In this document: piece by piece, positions 51,181-58,180 of the stretch
Layout: every line of letters starts with the position of its first letter
How positions within the stretch are numbered: position 1 is the stretch's first letter
Source: Pseudonocardia sp. TRM90224
GTDB lineage: Bacteria; Actinomycetota; Actinomycetes; Mycobacteriales; Pseudonocardiaceae
Assembly (NCBI RefSeq): GCF_021245725.1
Contig: NZ_JAJGSX010000026.1
Span: forward strand, 1 to 64,000
DNA: 64,000 nucleotides
Direction: 5' to 3'
Made by a program: the position numbers and the translations under genes
Notes under the pieces: generated by a model
Database searches by the model: none
Seen by the model: the letters and a program-made list of their open reading frames with translations, nothing else
Told to the model about the DNA's origin: nothing

Positions 51181-51875
51181 GAGGTGTGATCGTCACCGAT
51201 CCACCGCGAGCCGAGCTCGCGCAGGTCGATGCGCTCGCCCTGCACGGTGTCGCGACAGTGCACGAGGCGCTGGGCCGCACGGGGCTCCTCGGACCGCAGC
51301 TGCGGCCGGTCTACCCCGGCGCGCGCATCGGCGGCACCGCCGTGACGGTGCTGTGCTGGCCGGGTGACAACCTGATGATCCACGCGGCGATCGAGCAGTG
51401 CGGACCCGGTGACGTGCTGGTGGTCACCACCACCTCGCCGTCCACCGACGGCTTGTTCGGCGAACTGTTCGCCACCGCGCTGCAGAGCCGAGGAGTGCGC
51501 GGCGCGGTGATCGACGCGGGGGTCCGCGACGTCGCCGAGCTGCGCGAGATGGGCTTTCCGGCCTGGTCGGTCGCGGTGAGCGCGCAGGGCACGGTCAAGG
51601 CCACCGCCGGGTCGGTCAACGTGCCGATCGTCGTGGGCCGGCGCACCATCACCCCCGGCGACGCGATCCTCGCCGACGAGGACGGCGTGCTGTGCGTGGC
51701 CCGCACGGAGGTGCCCACGGCCCTGGCCGCGGCGCAGGCGCGCACGGAGAAGGAACAGGCCACCCGCGAGGCATTCCGGGCGGGCGAGCTCGGCCTCGAC
51801 CGCTACGGCCTGCGCGCCACGCTGGCGGAGCTCGGCGTCAGGTACGTGACCGCACAGGACGCCGAGCGCGAGTAG
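51177..51875 (+). CDS. 4-carboxy-4-hydroxy-2-oxoadipate aldolase-like protein (LigK/GalC, RraA fold)
   Basis: The 232-residue protein starts at ATG 51177 (ATGA overlap with the GalB-like gene). It has the RraA-like class II aldolase pattern: VATVHEALGRTGLLGPQLRP, GGTAVTVLCWPGDNLMIHAA, QCGPGDVLVVTTTS, the metal/pyruvate-binding GAVIDAGVRDVAELREMGF, VGRRTITPGDAILADEDGVL. The family cleaves 4-carboxy-4-hydroxy-2-oxoadipate to pyruvate and oxaloacetate and also decarboxylates oxaloacetate. It is the final catabolic step of the gallate/protocatechuate 4,5-cleavage route and ends this operon. Confidence 0.88.
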   Translation: MRGVIVTDPPRAELAQVDALALHGVATVHEALGRTGLLGPQLRPVYPGARIGGTAVTVLCWPGDNLMIHAAIEQCGPGDVLVVTTTSPSTDGLFGELFATALQSRGVRGAVIDAGVRDVAELREMGFPAWSVAVSAQGTVKATAGSVNVPIVVGRRTITPGDAILADEDGVLCVARTEVPTALAAAQARTEKEQATREAFRAGELGLDRYGLRATLAELGVRYVTAQDAERE

Positions 51876-51905
51876 GCCGTGTCCCGCAGATCAGGCCCCC
51901 GCGGA

Positions 51906-53315
51906 TCAAGCTCTGGCTGCTGCCGCCGTCCGCCACCCCTCGTGGTAGGTCTCGCGCGCCATCGCCGTGTACGGGGCGGGGCTCACGATGGCCCGAACCG
52001 CGAGCTGCTCGTGGGGCTGCACGGTCGGCTTGCTGCTGCCACCGTCGGGCTCGCCCCACACCACCCGCACCTCGGCGCCGAGCGGCACGTCGGGGCGCAC
52101 CGCTGCGAGCGACAGCGCGGTGCGCTCGTTGGAGCTGTAGCCCGTGAACAGGGAGAGTCCGATGAGCTCGTCGTCGGCGCTGAGCACCGAGTCGAAGTTG
52201 GACGAGCCGTAGTTGGCGTTGGGCAGGTCGAAGAACTGGTAGCCGGGCCCCTTCAGGTCGACCGGCGCGGCCAGCAGCTTCGCGACGTCCTCGGCGTTCC
52301 ACGCGAGGGTGACCTTGCGCCGCTGCGTCGAGGGATCGATGGCGGCGAGCGCGTCCTTGCCGATGAAGTCGTGGTCGAACTTGACGTGCGGGCCGTACCC
52401 GAGCTCCCACGGGTTCAGGTAGTAGTCCTCGATCTTGTCCGAGACGTAGCTGCCGGCCAGGGCGTTCGTGGCCTCGTAGCTGTCGGCGCCCAGCCACTCG
52501 CGGTACGGGCGCAGGCCCTCGCTGGTGTAGATCGCCGGGAGCGGCGAGGGGATCCACCCCGACTCGAGGGTGTTCGAGGAGTAGGCGCGGGATCCGACCG
52601 GTTCGATCCCGAACTCGCGGCCCGCCTCGAGGATGGTCTCGCGCACGCGGTCGTAGCTCTCGTAGGGACCGAAGATCTCGAGACCCGGGGCGCCGGCCAT
52701 GCCGTGCCGGAGCGTGCGCACCAGCTCGCCGGCGATGTTCATCGTGCGCATCGTGAAGAACGGCACGTTCTCGACGGGGCCGCCGTTCACCTTCTCGATG
52801 ACCTGCCAGGCGTTCGGGCCCTGGATCTGGAAGCGCCACAGCTCGCGCGTGACCGGCTTCCCGTACGGCCGCATGGGCGAGCGGTCGTCCCGGCGCACGT
52901 CGACCCGGTAGCCCTGCTGGGCCCGGAAGGTCAGGTAGTTGGCGACGGGGGCCCGCCCGACGAACACGAACTCCTCGTCGGCGAGGTGGAAGAGGATGCC
53001 GTCGCCGATCACCCCGCCTTCGGGGGACACCGGCACGAACTGCTTGGCCTTGTCGACCGGGAAGTTGGCGGTGCTGTTGATTCCGGTCTCGCTGATCAGC
53101 CGCAGCGCGTCGGAGCCCGAGATGAACAGGTTGACCATGTGGTGCGACTGGTCGTAGAGGACCACCGACTCCTGCCACGCGATCTGCTCACGCCGAAAGT
53201 TGGTGAACTCGGCCGGCACCACCGGGTAGACATACGCGCCGAGCTGCGAATTGCGCAGCAGCTCCACCGTGTTCCCTGCCTGGTCCAGCACGTCCTGCAG
53301 GTTCTTCGCGCTCAT
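51906..53315 (-). CDS. tetrahydrofolate-dependent aromatic O-demethylase (LigM/DesA-like, GcvT family)
   Basis: The 469-residue protein starts at ATG 53315. Length equals that of LigM (about 470) and not that of glycine-cleavage T protein (about 370). Aminomethyltransferase-fold stretches are EFTNFRREQIAWQESVVLYD, QSHHMVNLFISGSDALRLIS, FVPVSPEGGVIGDGILFHLA, VKFDHDFIGKDALAAIDPST and RRKVTLAWNAEDVAKLL. LigM and DesA transfer the methyl group of vanillate, 3-O-methylgallate or syringate to tetrahydrofolate. The adjoining genes encode gallate-type downstream enzymes, so demethylation of a methoxylated aromatic acid is a good prediction. It is divergent from the tautomerase gene. Confidence 0.85.
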   Translation of the reverse strand: MSAKNLQDVLDQAGNTVELLRNSQLGAYVYPVVPAEFTNFRREQIAWQESVVLYDQSHHMVNLFISGSDALRLISETGINSTANFPVDKAKQFVPVSPEGGVIGDGILFHLADEEFVFVGRAPVANYLTFRAQQGYRVDVRRDDRSPMRPYGKPVTRELWRFQIQGPNAWQVIEKVNGGPVENVPFFTMRTMNIAGELVRTLRHGMAGAPGLEIFGPYESYDRVRETILEAGREFGIEPVGSRAYSSNTLESGWIPSPLPAIYTSEGLRPYREWLGADSYEATNALAGSYVSDKIEDYYLNPWELGYGPHVKFDHDFIGKDALAAIDPSTQRRKVTLAWNAEDVAKLLAAPVDLKGPGYQFFDLPNANYGSSNFDSVLSADDELIGLSLFTGYSSNERTALSLAAVRPDVPLGAEVRVVWGEPDGGSSKPTVQPHEQLAVRAIVSPAPYTAMARETYHEGWRTAAAARA

Positions 53316-53408
53316 GCGCCACCCTCGCAGATCATCGTCGACAGCGTCGGTCGCAACGCTACGGACGCCGGCGTGTGGGCCGACACGGCAGAAAGGCGGG
53401 CCCGCACC

Positions 53409-53445
53409 TGCCACCGTGGCACGGCACCGGCACGTCATTTGACGT
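53409..53445. promoter_or_regulatory. two inverted repeats between LigM-like and GalD-like genes
   Basis: TGCCAC and GTGGCA flank one C at 53409-53421. ACGTCA and TGACGT flank TT at 53432-53445. Both lie in the 233-bp divergent promoter region between the O-demethylase (start 53315) and the tautomerase (start 53549). They are candidates for a shared operator. No regulator gene adjoins, so control may come from the GntR protein at 48619 or another factor, although neither palindrome resembles the one at 48535. Confidence 0.45.
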
Positions 53446-53548
53446 ATCCCGCGCGCGACGCGCACGGGTCGGCGATCCCGTCATCCGCGCGGTCCCCCGG
53501 GAAGACGCCGAACCTAGCGTTGCGGGTCTTGGAGGGTGGGCAAATCTG

Positions 53549-54622
53549 ATGGACGGCATCCGGTGCATGCTCCTTCGCGGCGGCACGTCGAAGGGCGCGT
53601 ACTTCCTGGCCACCGACCTCCCCGACGACCCGGCTGCCCGCAACGCCGTGCTGTTGCGGATCATGGGGACACCGGACCCGCGCCAGATCGACGGCATCGG
53701 CGGGGCGCAGGTCGTCACCAGCAAGGTCGCCGTCGTGACCCCGGTCGACGCGCCCGACCGCGATGTCGACTACCTGTTCCTGCAGGTCGGCGTGGGTGAG
53801 CCGATCGTCTCGGACCGCCAGAACTGCGGCAACCTGCTCGCCGGGGTCGGCCAGTTCGCGGTGGAGCGCGGCCTCGTCGCGGCCGGCGCGGAGCGCACGT
53901 CGGTCCGCATCAGGATGGTCAACACCGGCAGCATCGCGGTCGCCACCTTCCCCACACCGGGCAGGCAGGTGGACTACCGCGGCGACACCGCGATCTCCGG
54001 GGTTCCCGGCACCGCCGCGCCGGTCGCGCTCGCCTTCGCCGGCACCGAGGGCTCGGTCTGCGGGCAGCTCCTGCCGACCGGCAACCTCCGCGACGAGATC
54101 GGGAACATCGCCGTCACCTGCATCGACAACGGCATGCCCGTCGTCGTCGCGCTCGCCACCGACCTGGGCGTCACCGGCTACGAGACCGTCGACGAGCTGG
54201 CCGGCGACACCGCGCTGACCGCGCGGATCCAGGAACTGCGCTGCCGGGCCGGCACGTTGATGGGCCTCGGCGACGTCCGCGACACGTCGATCCCGAAGAC
54301 CACGCTGGTCGCGCCACCCAGAGCCGGAGGTGCGATCAGCACCCGGACGTTCATCCCGCTCGCACCGCACCCGTCGATCGGCGTGCTGGGTGGGGTCAGC
54401 GTGGTGACCGCGCTGCTGCTCCCGGGCGCAGTGGGCCACGACCTGCTCGTCCGACCTGGCTCCGGTCCGCTCGTGGTCGAGCATCCGACCGGGGAGCTCG
54501 CGATCGACGTCGAGATCAACAGCGTCGACGGTCGACCGCATGTCGTGCGGTCGGCGGTGATCCGCACGGCCCGCAAGCTGTTCGACGGCACCGTCTTCCC
54601 CCGTCCCGATGGGAGCCATTGA
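53549..54622 (+). CDS. 4-oxalomesaconate tautomerase-like protein (GalD/LigU, PrpF family)
   Basis: The 357-residue protein starts at ATG 53549 with GGAGG about 13 bases upstream. The PrpF-family signature is complete: MLLRGGTSKGAYFLATDLP near the N-terminus, DGIGGAQVVTSKVAVV, SDRQNCGNLLAGVGQFAVE with the conserved Cys, and IPKTTLVAPPRAGG. It has the two-domain diaminopimelate-epimerase-like fold. GalD and LigU interconvert the keto, enol and allylic forms of 4-oxalomesaconate to feed the GalB or LigJ hydratase. Its presence beside GalB-, GalC- and LigM-like genes is strong contextual support. Confidence 0.88.
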   Translation: MDGIRCMLLRGGTSKGAYFLATDLPDDPAARNAVLLRIMGTPDPRQIDGIGGAQVVTSKVAVVTPVDAPDRDVDYLFLQVGVGEPIVSDRQNCGNLLAGVGQFAVERGLVAAGAERTSVRIRMVNTGSIAVATFPTPGRQVDYRGDTAISGVPGTAAPVALAFAGTEGSVCGQLLPTGNLRDEIGNIAVTCIDNGMPVVVALATDLGVTGYETVDELAGDTALTARIQELRCRAGTLMGLGDVRDTSIPKTTLVAPPRAGGAISTRTFIPLAPHPSIGVLGGVSVVTALLLPGAVGHDLLVRPGSGPLVVEHPTGELAIDVEINSVDGRPHVVRSAVIRTARKLFDGTVFPRPDGSH

Positions 54623-55584
54623 TGCCAGACGCCTCGCCCCGACACGAGATCGCCCACCTCGGCCACGTCGAGCTGTTCACCCCGGAGCCCGAGAAGAGCC
54701 TCGACTTCTTCGTGCGCGTGCTCGGGCTGACCGAGAACGGCGCGCGCGGCGACTCGGTCTACCTGCGCACGTGGGACGACTACGAGCACCACAGCCTCAA
54801 GCTCACCGCGTCGGCGACGTCGGGGATCGGTCGCACCGCGTTGCGCGTCTCCAGCGCGGAGGCCCTCGACCGACGGGTCAAGGCGGTCGAGGAGCGTGGG
54901 CTCGGCATCGGCTGGGTCGACGGCGACCTCGGCATCGGGCCGACCTACCTCTGCCACGACCCGGACGGGCACGAGATCGAGCTCTACTGGGAGACCGAGC
55001 GCTACCAACCGCCCGAGCACCTCCGCCCCGCACTCAAGAACCAGGCCCAGGCCTACCCGGCCCGCGGGGTCTGCGTGCGCCGCCTCGACCACGTCAACTA
55101 CCTGGCGCAGGACCCGGCAGCCAACGGCGGTGGCTTCGTCTGCGACGCCCTCGGCGCCCGGGTGACCGAGCAGATCCAACTCGACAGCGGGGTCATCTCG
55201 GGGCAGTGGACGAACTTCGCCCAGAAGTCATACGACCTGGTGTACGCCAAGGACAACACCGGCTCCCGTGGCCGGCTGCACCACATCGCCTTCGCCACCG
55301 ACACCCGTGAGGACATCCTCCGGGCCGCGGACATCGCGCTCGACAACGGCGTCTTCATCGAGACCGGCCCGCACAAGCACGCGATCCAACAGACGTTCTT
55401 CCTCTACGTCTACGAGCCGGGCGGCAACCGCATCGAGCTGTGCAACCCGACGGGACGGCTGATCTTCGCGCCGGACTGGGAGCCGATCACCTGGACCGAG
55501 GCCGAACGCGCCAAGGGCCAGGCGTGGGGGCTGAAGACCATCGCGTCGTTCCACACCCACGGCACGCCCCCGGTCGAGCAGTAG
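54622..55584 (+). CDS. type I extradiol ring-cleavage dioxygenase (catechol 2,3-dioxygenase-like)
   Basis: The 320-residue protein starts at ATG 54622, overlapping the tautomerase stop (TGATG), with GGGAG upstream. Two VOC domains are present. The N-terminal one opens LGHVELFTPEPEKSLDFFVR. The C-terminal one contains the iron site: His in RRLDHVNYLA, His in RLHHIAFATD, Glu in GGNRIELCNPTG. The catalytic His/Tyr area is QTFFLYVYEPGG. It is of a different family from the LigB-type enzyme at 47315, so the locus has two ring-cleaving enzymes, possibly one for a methylated and one for a demethylated catechol. Confidence 0.9.
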   Translation: MPDASPRHEIAHLGHVELFTPEPEKSLDFFVRVLGLTENGARGDSVYLRTWDDYEHHSLKLTASATSGIGRTALRVSSAEALDRRVKAVEERGLGIGWVDGDLGIGPTYLCHDPDGHEIELYWETERYQPPEHLRPALKNQAQAYPARGVCVRRLDHVNYLAQDPAANGGGFVCDALGARVTEQIQLDSGVISGQWTNFAQKSYDLVYAKDNTGSRGRLHHIAFATDTREDILRAADIALDNGVFIETGPHKHAIQQTFFLYVYEPGGNRIELCNPTGRLIFAPDWEPITWTEAERAKGQAWGLKTIASFHTHGTPPVEQ

Positions 55585-55985
55585 CGGCCCGGCGTCCGGC
55601 CGCGGCGAGCGCGGATAGAACTCGATCGTCGTGGCAGCGCTCGGGGGCGTCGGCGCGGAGCTCCTTGACCTTCCCATGGATCCGCGGCCGCGGGAGCAAC
55701 ACCGCGCTGGGGACATCACCGGCCTGGAACCGCAGCAGCTCGCGTTCAACATGCACCCGCAGCTACTCCCCGGCCCGCGCGCCGAGCTCGCGGTACAGCG
55801 TCGCGCGGGAGCGACCTACGACGTCAGCCACGACGGCAACACCGTGCCCGGAATGGCCGGCTTCTTCGGCTACGGGAAGTTCGCGCTGGTCAGCCTGCTC
55901 ATCACGGCGGGCGAGCCGAGCTCGGCCCGATCGAGCGGGTGCTCGATGTAATGGCGCAGCAGGAGTTCGACGGTCACCGGGGGCG
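55585..55985 (-). other. 401-bp stretch with no intact gene; possible HTH remnant
   Basis: The region between the dioxygenase stop and the MFS stop has no good gene on either strand. On the minus strand one frame ending at a TAG at 55763-55765 reads ADVVGRSRATLYRELGARAG over about 55766-55830, which looks like a helix-turn-helix of resolvase or TetR-like type without the rest of a protein. It may be a fossil of a regulator or recombinase at the junction between the catabolic genes and the NRPS cluster. Low-confidence observation. Confidence 0.28.
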
Positions 55986-57254
55986 TCAGAGGTTGCGGTA
56001 CGGCTTGCTGAAGAAGCCGAGCACGAACGCGGCCGAGATGCCGAGTCCGGCGACGATGATCACTCCGGTGGGGCCGGTGGTGTCCGTGGCCGCTCCGGCA
56101 AGCAGCGTGGACAGGGGGAATGCGGCGCCCGCGCACGTCACGATCAGGCTCATGACCCGTCCCAGGGAGCCCTCCGGCACCTCCCGTTGGATCATGGTCA
56201 CGTAGAACACGTTCAGCACCGCCTGGATGGCCGCTGCGACCAGCATCGCCGCGGTCGCCACCACGATCGATGACCCCAGCGGCACCAGCAGCACGGCGAG
56301 ACCCTCCGCAACGCCGAGGACGAGCGCGATCAGGCCGCGTCGGCGCAGCCGGAGGAGCGTGCTGCCGCAGAGGGCGCCGATCACGGAGCCGACGCCGAAA
56401 CCCGTCAGGATGATCCCGAAACCCTGGGCGCCGTGGCCGAGCTGATTCCGGGCGAAGCTCGGCAGGGCCACCTCCATCATCCCGAAGTACGCCAGGTTGA
56501 CCACGAGGGTGACCAGGAGCGACATCCTCAGCAAGGCCGACCCGAGCACGTACCGCAGCACCGCACCCCAGGTGAGCGGGCCGTCGCCAACCGTCTCCCC
56601 TTGCGCCGCTTCCCGATCGGCCTCAGGGCGGCTGGGGCGGATGGCGAGCAGCGTCAGGCTCGACGCGAGGAAGGTGGCGGAGTTGATCACGAACGCGATG
56701 TCGCTCTTCAACGAGCCCACCAGCGCGCCGCCGAGCGCAGGCCCCGCGATCTGCGCGGAGCTCACCATGACGGAGTTCACGGAGTTGCCGGCGCCGAGGT
56801 TCGCCTTCGAGAGGATCGTCGGCAGCACCGCGAACGAGGCGGGCAGGAACACGCCGTCGAGCGCACCCAACGGCATCGCCACCGCCAGCAGCGCCCAGAG
56901 CGGGACGGGATCGAACGTCGACAGCAGGGCGAACCCCAGCACCACGACGACCCGCATCGCGTCCGACACGAGCATCATCCGGCGGGCGCCCCACCGGTCG
57001 GCGAGCGTGCCGCCGAGCGGGAACGCCACCAGCCGGACCGTGCCGTAGCAGGCCAGCACGACACCGAGCTGCGCGCTGCCGCCCCCCTGGTCCAGCACCA
57101 GGAACGGCAACGCCACGAGGAAGACCCCGTTGCCGATCTGCGAGAGCAGCTGCCCCACGAAATACAGGAAGAAGGGGCGTTCACGCAGCGGTGCCAGCAG
57201 CCGGGGGGCGCGGCGCTCGGCGGCCTCGGCCGGCGCCGGTGATGACGGTTCCAT
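55986..57254 (-). CDS. MFS exporter (EntS/MFS_3-like)
   Basis: The 422-residue protein starts at ATG 57254 (TGATG overlap with the thioesterase gene). About twelve hydrophobic segments are visible. The opening RERPFFLYFVGQLLSQIGNG and LGGTLADRWGARRMMLVSDA are typical of the MFS_3 group, which contains siderophore exporter EntS and macrolide efflux proteins. It is the last gene of the NRPS operon, so export of the peptide product is the natural role. It also may give self-protection if the product is toxic. Confidence 0.9.
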   Translation of the reverse strand: MEPSSPAPAEAAERRAPRLLAPLRERPFFLYFVGQLLSQIGNGVFLVALPFLVLDQGGGSAQLGVVLACYGTVRLVAFPLGGTLADRWGARRMMLVSDAMRVVVVLGFALLSTFDPVPLWALLAVAMPLGALDGVFLPASFAVLPTILSKANLGAGNSVNSVMVSSAQIAGPALGGALVGSLKSDIAFVINSATFLASSLTLLAIRPSRPEADREAAQGETVGDGPLTWGAVLRYVLGSALLRMSLLVTLVVNLAYFGMMEVALPSFARNQLGHGAQGFGIILTGFGVGSVIGALCGSTLLRLRRRGLIALVLGVAEGLAVLLVPLGSSIVVATAAMLVAAAIQAVLNVFYVTMIQREVPEGSLGRVMSLIVTCAGAAFPLSTLLAGAATDTTGPTGVIIVAGLGISAAFVLGFFSKPYRNL

Positions 57255-57979
57255 CAGCCCAGATCCTCGAGGATCGCCTGCATCACCCGTTCCCGCTGAG
57301 CGATGACGAAGAGGTGGTCCCCCGACAGCATCCGCATCCGGAAGCCCGCGCTCGTCCGCGCCTGCCACTGCCGGAGATCGCCCTGCCAGACGTCGTCCTG
57401 GGTCCCGCCGAAGACGGAGATCGGGCACGCCAGCGGCGGCCCCGGGGCGTGGACGTAGTTCTCGCACAGCCCGATGTCGTCGCGGAGGGTCGGCGCGAAG
57501 AGCCGCATCAGGTCGGGGTCCTGCGCGACGGTCGGCGGGAACCCGTTCAGCCGGCGCACCGCGGCGACGAAGTCGTCGTCGGGAAGCCGGGCGATGTGGA
57601 CCCTGCGGTCGGGCGTCTGCGGGGCGCCGAGCCCCGAGACGAACAGGTGTTCCGGCCCGGTGTGCAGGCGACGCGCGGCCTCGTACGCGATGAGCGCGCC
57701 CATGCTGTGACCGAAGAACGCGAACGGGCTGCGCACCGCGCTCTCCAGAGCCGGCAGCAGGGCGTCGAGGAGCGGCTCGATGCGTCGGTACCGTGGCTCG
57801 CGGATCCACTCCTCCCGCCCCGGCAGTCGCACGGCCGACACCCGCACGTGCGGCGCGAGACCCGCCGCCCAGCCCTCGTAGGCGGAGGTCCCGGCGCCGG
57901 CATGCGGGAAGCACACGAGCTGGACCCGGCCCTCCGAACCGGGCATCTCGCGGAGCCAGGCGACATCGGTGGCTGTCAT
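57254..57979 (-). CDS. type II thioesterase of the NRPS cluster
   Basis: The 241-residue protein starts at ATG 57979, nine bases after the MbtH gene. Alpha/beta hydrolase motifs: LVCFPHAGAGTSAYEGWAAG, nucleophile Ser92 in FFGHSMGALIAYEAARRL, Asp in VFGGTQDDVW and His in LSGDHLFVIAQR. Type II thioesterases remove wrong acyl groups from carrier proteins and are separate proteins, unlike TE domains. No integrated TE domain is present in the NRPS chain seen here, so this protein might also help with release. Confidence 0.93.
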   Translation of the reverse strand: MTATDVAWLREMPGSEGRVQLVCFPHAGAGTSAYEGWAAGLAPHVRVSAVRLPGREEWIREPRYRRIEPLLDALLPALESAVRSPFAFFGHSMGALIAYEAARRLHTGPEHLFVSGLGAPQTPDRRVHIARLPDDDFVAAVRRLNGFPPTVAQDPDLMRLFAPTLRDDIGLCENYVHAPGPPLACPISVFGGTQDDVWQGDLRQWQARTSAGFRMRMLSGDHLFVIAQRERVMQAILEDLG

Positions 57980-57988
57980 CGCGCCGGC

Positions 57989-58180
57989 TCAGCCGTCGCG
58001 AAGGCTCTTTGGGCGCATGTCGGTCCACACCCGTTCGATGTGTGCCAGACATGCCGCCTTGGGACCGGTGAAGCCCTCGCGGCGCCAGCCGGCCGGGGGC
58101 TCGCGGTCGGCCGGCCAGATCGAGTGCCGCTCCTCGTCGTTGACGACGACGGCATGGTCGAACGATTCCTCGTCGGTCAC
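57989..58180 (-). CDS. MbtH-like protein
   Basis: The 63-residue protein starts at GTG 58180, overlapping the NRPS stop (GTGA). It has the MbtH signature: VVVNDEERHSIWPADREPP, AGWRREGFTGPKAACLAHIE, VWTDMRPKSLRD. These small proteins bind NRPS adenylation domains and are needed for their folding or activity. The tryptophans, the SxWP element and the IExVWTDMRP element are intact. Translational coupling to the NRPS gene suggests stoichiometric production. Confidence 0.95.
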   Translation of the reverse strand: MTDEESFDHAVVVNDEERHSIWPADREPPAGWRREGFTGPKAACLAHIERVWTDMRPKSLRDG

